Shown in pieces: positions 22,728 through 27,599 of a DNA stretch of 27,599 nucleotides. The position numbers were made by a program, and so were the translations under genes. The notes beneath the pieces are model-generated. The model had not been told where the DNA came from, searched no databases, and saw only the letters and a program-made list of their open reading frames with translations. The stretch comes from JBGPJM01 sp041485385 (GTDB taxonomy: Bacteria; Planctomycetota; Phycisphaerae; Phycisphaerales; UBA1924). Numbering within the stretch: position 1 is the first letter of the stretch; each line of letters starts with the position of its first letter. Where the stretch lies: positions 1 to 27,599 of the forward strand of contig JBGPJM010000041.1 in assembly GCA_041485385.1 (NCBI GenBank), written 5' to 3'.

Positions 22728-24233
22728 ATGGCCAAGGTCCGTATCTCTTTCGTCTGCCGCGCCTGCGGCGGGTTGCAATCCCGCTGGATGGGCAAGTGCC
22801 CGGATTGCGGCGCGTGGGACACGCTGGAGGAGCAGCGCATCGACAAGGATGCGGGGAAGGACCCGCAGCGGGGTGTCGTCGAGGGGTGGACATCGCAGGT
22901 CGAATCCGGCGAGGACGGCGAGGAGGCGCCCGGCGTTGCTCCGGCCGGCTCATCCGCGCAGGCCCGCCCAATCTCCGAGATCTCGCGCGACGGGCCCGGG
23001 CCGGTCCGCATCTCCACGCGCATCGGCGAGCTCGACCGCGTCCTCGGCGGCGGTATGGTGCCGGCCTCGGCCGTGCTCATCGGCGGCGACCCGGGGATCG
23101 GCAAATCCACGCTCATGCTCCAGGCGGCCGGGCTGATCGCGGCGGGAAGCGACGGAGCGACGGAGGGACGGAGCGACGAAGGGGCCGGGCGCCGCGTGCT
23201 GTATGTCAGCAGTGAAGAGAGCGCCGAGCAGGTCCGCATGCGGGCAGAACGGCTTGGGGCGGCGGGCGCGGGGAGCGGGGGCGATGACCTCTTCATCCTC
23301 GCCGACACCAACCTCGCCCGCATTGTCGAGCAGACGCGCAAGGTGCTCCCCGCGGTGCTGGTGATCGACTCGGTGCAGATGGTCTACAAGGCCGACCTGG
23401 GCGCCTCGCCGGGGAGCATCGCCCAGCTCCGGCGCTGCTGCGCCGAGCTGGTGTACCTGGCGAAGGTTTCCGGCATCGCCGTGGTGCTCGTTGGGCACGT
23501 GACCAAGGACGGCCAGCTTGCGGGGCCGCGCCTGCTCGAGCACCTTGTCGACGTGGTCCTCTACTTCGAGGGGGACCGCTACCACGCGCACCGGATCATC
23601 CGGGCCGTGAAGAACCGCTACGGCACCACGCTGGAGATCGGCATCTTCGAGATGACCGGCGCCGGCCTGCGCGAGGTGCCCGAGGGGCTGGGCGTGGGCG
23701 TGCTCGACGGCGCGGGCGCGCAATCGGGTGAGAAGGGGAAGGTCGGCGGCGTCGTCTGCCCGGTCATGACCGGCACGCGCTGCGTTCTCGTCGAGTTGCA
23801 GGCGCTCACCGCCACCGGCTTCCTCGGCGCGGCCAAGCGCAAGAGTTCCGGCCTCGATTCCAACCGCCTGGCCATGATCATCGCCGTCCTCGAGCAGCAC
23901 GCTGGACTGCGACTGGCCGACCGGGACGTCTTCGCCTCGTCCGTCGGCGGCCTGCGCGTCGCCGAGCCCGCGGCGGACCTGGCGCTCTTGCTGGCCATCG
24001 CCGGCGCCCACCACCGGCGGGCGCTCGCGCCCGGCACGGCGGCCGTCGGCGAGGTCGGCCTGGGCGGGGAGGTCCGGCCGGTGTCGCAGCTCGGCCAGCG
24101 GATCCGCGAGGCCGCGAGGCTGGGGTTCAAGCGCATCATCGCCCCGCGCGACGCGGGGCGCGAGAAGCCGCCGGCGGGTGTCGAGGTTGTCCGCGTCCGC
24201 ACGATCGGGCAGGCGATCGAGGAGCTGGGCTGA
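22728..24233 (+). CDS. radA: DNA repair protein RadA
   Basis: RadA is a RecA-like, DnaB-type branch-migration helicase acting in homologous recombination. This 501-residue protein has every domain in order: a four-Cys zinc finger (Cys10, 13, 24, 27), Walker A GGDPGIGKST (119-128), Walker B LVIDSVQ (211-217), the RadA motif KNRYGTT (295-301, usually KNRFGxT) and a Lon-protease-like C-terminal domain (about 360-501) with SSVGGLRVAEPAADLALLLA and GEVGLGGEVRPV. It is longer than typical RadA (about 455 residues) because of a linker after the zinc finger (about 36-90) and a short repeat-derived insertion (139-154). ATG 22728 directly precedes the zinc finger, though the upstream Shine-Dalgarno is poor. 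Confidence 0.95.
   Translation: MAKVRISFVCRACGGLQSRWMGKCPDCGAWDTLEEQRIDKDAGKDPQRGVVEGWTSQVESGEDGEEAPGVAPAGSSAQARPISEISRDGPGPVRISTRIGELDRVLGGGMVPASAVLIGGDPGIGKSTLMLQAAGLIAAGSDGATEGRSDEGAGRRVLYVSSEESAEQVRMRAERLGAAGAGSGGDDLFILADTNLARIVEQTRKVLPAVLVIDSVQMVYKADLGASPGSIAQLRRCCAELVYLAKVSGIAVVLVGHVTKDGQLAGPRLLEHLVDVVLYFEGDRYHAHRIIRAVKNRYGTTLEIGIFEMTGAGLREVPEGLGVGVLDGAGAQSGEKGKVGGVVCPVMTGTRCVLVELQALTATGFLGAAKRKSSGLDSNRLAMIIAVLEQHAGLRLADRDVFASSVGGLRVAEPAADLALLLAIAGAHHRRALAPGTAAVGEVGLGGEVRPVSQLGQRIREAARLGFKRIIAPRDAGREKPPAGVEVVRVRTIGQAIEELG
23145..23183 (+). repeat. Short degenerate tandem repeat inside radA
   Basis: About 39 bp built from a degenerate nine-base unit close to GAGCGACGG encode the insertion SDGATEGRSDEG between the Walker A helix and the next strand (LYVSSEES). 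The insertion falls in a surface loop of the RecA fold and keeps the frame. Confidence 0.5.
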
Positions 24234-24276
24234 GCGCGGGCGCCTCGCGCTGTACGATCTTCGGCTGGAGCCCGCG

Positions 24277-25125
24277 ATGCCCGAACCTGCGCTCCCATCT
24301 ACACCGCCCGCGGAGGTTGCCGTGCAGGTCGAGCTCACGGTGCTCGGCGCCCGCCTGCGCGGCGAGGCGCGCGTGCCGGCCGGCGTCACGCCGGTGGGCG
24401 AGCTGATGCCGGTCTTCCGCATGGTCACCGAGGGGATCGTGCACGTTTCGGTGATGTCCAACGAGCAGCACGGCACGCCGATCTCCTGCCGCAAGGGGTG
24501 CGCCGCCTGCTGCCGGCAGATGGTCCCGCTCTCGACCACCGAGGCGAGGAATATCGCGCGCCTGGTGGAAACGCTCCCCGAGCCGCGCCGGTCGATCGTG
24601 CTGCGGCGCTTCGCCGACGCGGAGGCGCGGCTGGAGGAGGCCGGGCTGCTGCCGCGCCTGCTGGATTCCGAGCCGTTCGAGCCGAAGGAGCTGGAGGCGG
24701 TCGGCATGCCGTACTTCCGGCTGGGGATTCCCTGCCCGTTCCTGGAGGACGAGTCGTGCGGGATCTACGGCGAGAGGCCGCTGCGTTGCCGCGAGTACAT
24801 CGTGGTGAGCGACCCGGAGAACTGCAAGCATCCTGATGAGGGCGTCGAGCTGGTGGGGATCCCGCTCAAGCCGTCGGTGGCGCTGTGCCGGCTGGATGGG
24901 ACGCTGCCGGGGAAGAGGTACGTGAAGGTGGTGGCGCTGACGATGGCGCTCCGTTACGCGCGGGAGAACGCCGAGCCGGCGCCCACGGGCACGGGGCCGG
25001 AGCTGACGCGCCGCTTCCTTGATTTTCTCGAGCATACCCGCCACCCCAAGCCCGCCTCGGCGCAGCAGCCGTTCACAACACCCGCAGCAGCGACGCCAGA
25101 ACAAACAGGATCACTGCCAGCGTGA
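24277..25125 (+). CDS. YkgJ-family cysteine-cluster (zinc/iron-chelating) protein
   Basis: This 282-residue protein carries the YkgJ-type metal-binding cysteine cluster. SCRKGCAACCRQM (CxxxCxxCC) lies near residues 71-83, followed by PCPFLEDESCGIYGERPLRC near 152-171 and further Cys in NCKHP and ALCRL. The family is thought to bind zinc or an iron-sulfur centre; its reaction is not established. A beta-rich N-terminal extension of about 60 residues (VAVQVELTVLGARLRGEARV) precedes the cluster. ATG 24277 was chosen because GGAG lies upstream at good spacing and an earlier in-frame start would overlap radA. The last 53 bp overlap the convergent zinc-ribbon gene on the other strand. It is 43 bp after radA and probably in the same transcript. 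Confidence 0.8.
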   Translation: MPEPALPSTPPAEVAVQVELTVLGARLRGEARVPAGVTPVGELMPVFRMVTEGIVHVSVMSNEQHGTPISCRKGCAACCRQMVPLSTTEARNIARLVETLPEPRRSIVLRRFADAEARLEEAGLLPRLLDSEPFEPKELEAVGMPYFRLGIPCPFLEDESCGIYGERPLRCREYIVVSDPENCKHPDEGVELVGIPLKPSVALCRLDGTLPGKRYVKVVALTMALRYARENAEPAPTGTGPELTRRFLDFLEHTRHPKPASAQQPFTTPAAATPEQTGSLPA

Positions 25126-25552
25126 GGTTGGCGATCATGCCGCCCAGGGAGAGCAGGAGCATGAGCCGGCCGCGGCGCACGCCTGGCACCCGGTCCAGCA
25201 GCATCAGCTCGCTGATGGCCAGCGGCCAGGCGATGCAGGTGATGAACGCCAGCAGCGCGGTGTACGCCCCCAGCACCAGCGCCTCCCAGGATCCCATCGC
25301 GATGATCGCCGCGGCGCCAAGACACACGCCCGGCCAGAGCATCTGCGCGGCCAGCACGACCGGGTGCGGCCACGGTCGCGGGCTGTAGGGGGAGCAGTAG
25401 GGGTCGCCGGGGATGTTGTGCTCGCCGCACTCGGGGCAGCGGTAGGCGCTCCGCGCGAGGTCCACGCCGGTGACGTCGTAGCCGCAGGACCAGCAGAGCA
25501 TGCGCTGGGAGGCGACGGGGTCGGTCGGGATGGAGTCGGTGCGGACATTCAC
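25073..25552 (-). CDS. Small zinc-ribbon membrane protein of planctomycete type
   Basis: This 159-residue protein has an N-terminal zinc ribbon, CWSCGYDVTGVDL...YRCPECGEH (about residues 20-43), then three to four hydrophobic segments (LWPGVCLGAAAIIAMG, ALVLGAYTALLAFITCIAWP, LMLLLSLGGMIANLTLAVIL and a short end). The CxxCGYD-L/V-TG...CPECG form is a recurrent module in Phycisphaerae membrane proteins. Its function is unknown. The start is GTG 25552 with no clear Shine-Dalgarno; an internal ATG at residue 18, just before the first Cys, is an alternative. It overlaps the convergent YkgJ-type gene by 53 bp at its 3' end. Confidence 0.7.
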   Translation of the reverse strand: MNVRTDSIPTDPVASQRMLCWSCGYDVTGVDLARSAYRCPECGEHNIPGDPYCSPYSPRPWPHPVVLAAQMLWPGVCLGAAAIIAMGSWEALVLGAYTALLAFITCIAWPLAISELMLLDRVPGVRRGRLMLLLSLGGMIANLTLAVILFVLASLLRVL

Positions 25553-25674
25553 AGAGAGACCATCGTCAAGAGGTCAGCGCGACAACAACGGCACCTGCGG
25601 ATCCGAGCAACATTGCCACCGCGGTGATACCGGCCCAGATGGCCGACCCGCCTGGACCCGACGCACGCGATTCA

Positions 25675-26151
25675 CTACGACGCGAGCCAATCGGGAAGCG
25701 GGCGGATGCGCCCGTCCTTGCCGACGCAGGCGAGGGTGGTGGAGGCCGCGGCGAGCATCTCGCCGATGGGGCGCGGGGCTCGCCCGGCTCCGTGCCCGCT
25801 GTCCTCGACGAGAGTGATGTCGTACTCGTGCTGGATCTTGACCTGGCTGCCGCCGACGACGCGGGTGCGGATCTCGACGATGTCGTCGTAGCCGATGGGG
25901 CGGCGGTAGCGGACCTCGACTTTGGTGATGACGAGGAAGATTCCCGCGGCCTCGAGCTGGGCGTAGCTGACGCCGGCTTCGCGCAGGAGCTCGGTGCGGG
26001 CCATCTCCAGCCAGGGGAGGTAGGAGGCGTGGTGGGCCACGCCCATCGGGTCGCACTCGCAGTAGCGCACGCGAACCTTGATGGTCCCGGTGGTGGTGAC
26101 GGGGCGGGAGGGCGTCGCGAGCGCGATCGGTTCGAGGGGCGCCTCGGGCAT
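25675..26151 (-). CDS. YbgC/4HBT-family acyl-CoA thioesterase
   Basis: This 158-residue hot-dog fold enzyme is predicted to hydrolyse acyl-CoA or 4-hydroxybenzoyl-CoA-type thioesters in the cytoplasm. The family signature is clear: VRVRYCECDPMGVAHHASYLPWLEMART, with the catalytic Asp in CDPMGV and the helix that follows. VEVRYRRPIGYDDIVEIRT and QVKIQHEY form the central sheet. Its length is slightly above YbgC (about 135) because of an N-terminal leader (PEAPLEPIALATPSRP). In Proteobacteria ybgC accompanies tol-pal genes, but none are here. The ATG at 26151 has no Shine-Dalgarno and may be read from a leaderless transcript. Confidence 0.85.
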   Translation of the reverse strand: MPEAPLEPIALATPSRPVTTTGTIKVRVRYCECDPMGVAHHASYLPWLEMARTELLREAGVSYAQLEAAGIFLVITKVEVRYRRPIGYDDIVEIRTRVVGGSQVKIQHEYDITLVEDSGHGAGRAPRPIGEMLAAASTTLACVGKDGRIRPLPDWLAS

Positions 26152-26156
26152 GGCGA

Positions 26157-26162
26157 ATTGTA
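26157..26162 (-). promoter_or_regulatory. -10 candidate for the thioesterase gene, implying a leaderless mRNA
   Basis: On the minus strand TACAAT (five of six consensus positions) ends only five bases before the ATG at 26151, so transcription would start at or next to the A of the start codon. The -35 region 16-17 bp upstream matches weakly (GTCGCA, three of six). Confidence 0.3.
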
Positions 26163-26202
26163 CAGGCCCTTACCTATCTGCGACGAGGCGCGTCGGAACT
26201 GC

Positions 26203-26234
26203 TTGACGAATCCGGCCCCGAGCGATACGCTCGG
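26203..26234 (+). promoter_or_regulatory. Promoter candidate with overlapping operator-like dyad
   Basis: TTGACG (26203-26208, five of six) is followed after 17 bp by TACGCT (26226-26231, three of six). The -10 lies inside a perfect 7-bp inverted repeat, CCGAGCG-ATA-CGCTCGG (26218-26234). This arrangement is typical of a site where a dimeric repressor would block polymerase. The start would be near 26238, about 90 nt before the GTG at 26327. Confidence 0.4.
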
Positions 26235-26326
26235 CCTCCATTCGTGGTTGTCGTGGTCGTTATCATGGCGACGTTGCCTGGTGCGGCACCGGTCGTTGTG
26301 CCGGCCCTCCTCGCGGACGCATATCC

Positions 26327-26827
26327 GTGAAGTTCCTGACGGTGCATGAGGCGGACGTCTGGTGGCGCACGCAGTGCCCCACGCTGCCTGATTGGACGCA
26401 GCGACCGCGCCAATCGGGACCGAGGAGCGAACTTTCCGACGTCGCCGAGTTGTCCGGCGGGCGAGCCTGTGCGGTAGCGCGTGGCCTCGTCGCCTGGCTG
26501 TGGTCGCACCGACCGGGAGCGGTGCTTGTGCACGTTCGAGAGCACGGCGTGTGGCCATCCTCGGAGCGCATGCATCTCTATTATCTCTGGCGCGGGACGC
26601 ACCATGACCACTCGCTGCTTGAGGATGCGCCGGGACATTTGTTTCTCGACCATGAATACGAGGATTGCGTAACCCTCACCTACCTTGCGCTGCTCTTCGG
26701 ATGGGGAATCGAGTGCGGCGCGCCGCTTTCGGGCAAAGCAGCCTACATTGACCACGACGGCCACGCGATCCTGTTCGTGGTAGATGGTGTGCAGTTAGCA
26801 GACGCAAAGCGTTTGTTCCGGTCTTGA
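26327..26827 (+). CDS. Unrecognised small cytoplasmic protein
   Basis: I do not recognise this 166-residue protein. It is rich in His, Trp and Tyr with no membrane segment or signal peptide. Notable stretches are KFLTVHEADVWWRTQCP at the start, MHLYYLWRGTHHDHSLLEDA in the middle, CVTLTYLALLFGWGIECGA, and a compact end HDGHAILFVVDGVQLADAKR. Its codon use is less GC-biased at third positions than that of its neighbours, hinting at later acquisition. The start is GTG 26327 with a poor ribosome-binding site; internal ATGs are possible. The promoter candidate and dyad at 26203-26234 lie upstream, and the GNAT gene follows after 34 bp on the same strand. Confidence 0.5.
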   Translation: MKFLTVHEADVWWRTQCPTLPDWTQRPRQSGPRSELSDVAELSGGRACAVARGLVAWLWSHRPGAVLVHVREHGVWPSSERMHLYYLWRGTHHDHSLLEDAPGHLFLDHEYEDCVTLTYLALLFGWGIECGAPLSGKAAYIDHDGHAILFVVDGVQLADAKRLFRS

Positions 26828-26861
26828 TGGCCGCACGCCCGGTGTCACCTACCCTTCGCCC

Positions 26862-27428
26862 ATGCAGGCGTCCCGCACCCCCTGGAGCGTCGAGGAAACC
26901 CTCGCGACGAAGATCGTCGTGCGGGTGTTGGAGCGCGCCGACTCGGTCCATGAGCTGACGGAGATGCTGCACCGGGCGTACAAGCGCCATGCGGACCGGG
27001 GCATGCGGGCCATCGCCGCGTTCCAGGACGATTCGACGACGCTCAAGCGGATCACCGGCGCCGAGTGCTACGTGGTGTCGCTGAAAGATGACCCGCGGAA
27101 GCTGGTGGGGACGATCGTGTTCAGGGACGCGGCGGGGACCGGTCGCGCCGGGGGCACGCCGCACTTCAGCAGGGAGGATGTGGCGACGTTCTCGCAACTG
27201 GCGGTGGAGCCGTGGTTGCAGGGGCGTGGGATCGGCGGGCTGTTGATCGGCACGGCGGAGCGCCGGGCGATGGAGACGGGCGCGGCGGAGATCGCGCTCT
27301 CGACGCCGGAGCCGGCGAGCGAGCTGGCGGCGATGTACAGGCACAAGGGGTACCGGCTGGTGGAGCGGGCGAGCTGGCCGGGGACGAACTACCAGAGCCT
27401 GATTATGAGCAAGGTAGTCGCCGGATGA
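26862..27428 (+). CDS. GNAT-family N-acetyltransferase
   Basis: This 188-residue acetyl-CoA-dependent acyltransferase has the GNAT core at about residues 20-180. Motif A is present as QLAVEPWLQGRGIGGLLIGTAE (the pyrophosphate loop Q-x-x-G-x-G/A), followed by the strand ALSTPEPASELAAMYRHKGYR, which is motif B. The N-terminal part contains MLHRAYKRHADRGMRAIAAF and ECYVVSLKDDPRKLVGTIVF. The substrate is not predictable. The ATG at 26862 lacks a Shine-Dalgarno. The stop (TGA, 27426-27428) forms one base of a hairpin shared with a convergent gene. Confidence 0.82.
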   Translation: MQASRTPWSVEETLATKIVVRVLERADSVHELTEMLHRAYKRHADRGMRAIAAFQDDSTTLKRITGAECYVVSLKDDPRKLVGTIVFRDAAGTGRAGGTPHFSREDVATFSQLAVEPWLQGRGIGGLLIGTAERRAMETGAAEIALSTPEPASELAAMYRHKGYRLVERASWPGTNYQSLIMSKVVAG

Positions 27429-27452
27429 CGGGGGGGTTCACCCTGCCCGTCA
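27426..27452. terminator. Hairpin spanning two convergent stop codons
   Basis: TGACGGG (27426-27432) pairs exactly with CCCGTCA (27446-27452) around a 13-nt loop that can form a further GGG/CCC pairing. The left arm begins with the GNAT stop; on the other strand the right arm begins with the stop of the convergent gene. There is no U-tract, so termination in both directions is inferred. Confidence 0.4.
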
Positions 27453-27599
27453 GGTCGCCACGCCGGCCCTGGCCAGGAGCGTGCGTGGGGGAGATTCGCG
27501 GCGCGAGGCGAGCGGCGGCGCGGCGGGAGCCGTCGGCGGCGGGGCTTGGGTGGTGGTGAGCCGAGTTGGCGCGTGGGACGGCGAGGGTGAAGCCGGGGC
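27450..27599 (-). CDS. C-terminal end of an unidentified protein (5' end outside window)
   Basis: Forty-nine codons are open from the window edge to a TGA at 27450. The sequence is a Pro/Ala/Thr-rich tail (QAPPPTAPAAPPLASRR, ending LLARAGVAT) like the low-complexity tails of other proteins here. No domain is visible. The shared stop-codon hairpin with the GNAT gene makes a real convergent gene plausible, but random GC-rich DNA can also stay open this long. Confidence 0.35.
   Translation of the reverse strand, partial: APASPSPSHAPTRLTTTQAPPPTAPAAPPLASRRESPPRTLLARAGVAT

Noticed and set aside
27212..27559. Plus-strand frame overlapping the GNAT gene end
   Set aside because: It is an Ala/Gly/Arg-rich shadow frame that runs through the terminator hairpin.

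Overview
The window is GC-rich, densely packed bacterial chromosome, most likely Planctomycetota and probably class Phycisphaerae. Three things point there: two repeat proteins with a VPAPG...RRRRR C-terminal sorting signal (PEP-CTERM-like), a small membrane protein with the CWSCGYDVTG...CPECG zinc ribbon common in that class, and many Ala/Pro-rich linkers inserted in conserved proteins. I saw no rRNA, tRNA, CRISPR array or insertion sequence.

Layout. Positions 1-5280 (minus strand) hold a type IV pilus / type II secretion-type assembly operon in the order pilM, pilN, pilO, a pilP-like gene and a PilB/GspE ATPase cut by the window edge. Upstream on the same strand is a futalosine hydrolase gene (mqnB, menaquinone biosynthesis). 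At 6530-8719 (plus) is an orphan HlyD-type membrane fusion protein with a long Ala/Pro insert. It converges with an HD-GYP domain protein (8780-10072) and an unrecognised secreted or lipoprotein gene (10242-11369). A divergent 335-bp spacer leads to a secreted protein of unknown function (11705-12574), which converges with a LOG-family gene (12657-13793).

Positions 13911-16988 (minus) look like a small transcription unit for surface or secreted proteins: a frameshifted unrecognised protein, then two tandem paralogues built of 'VVDTNTPVPGGTG' repeats. In the longer paralogue the 18-codon sorting signal lies inverted and upstream of the segment it should follow. Positions 17119-21964 (minus) hold a very large AsmA-like envelope protein broken by one missing base in a run of eight C. 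Positions 22083-25125 (plus) carry a membrane-anchored TlpA-like thioredoxin, radA and a YkgJ-type cysteine-cluster protein. The last 2.5 kb holds a zinc-ribbon membrane protein, a YbgC-type thioesterase, an unrecognised protein, a GNAT acetyltransferase and the end of a convergent gene.

I found no clearly new multi-gene system. The most unusual points are the rearranged sorting signal at 14813-15036, the homopolymer frameshift at 17975-17982 with a second frameshift nearby, the tandem-repeat linker inside the membrane fusion protein, and a convergent gene pair whose two stop codons form the base of one hairpin. Sequencing or assembly error is a live alternative for the first two.
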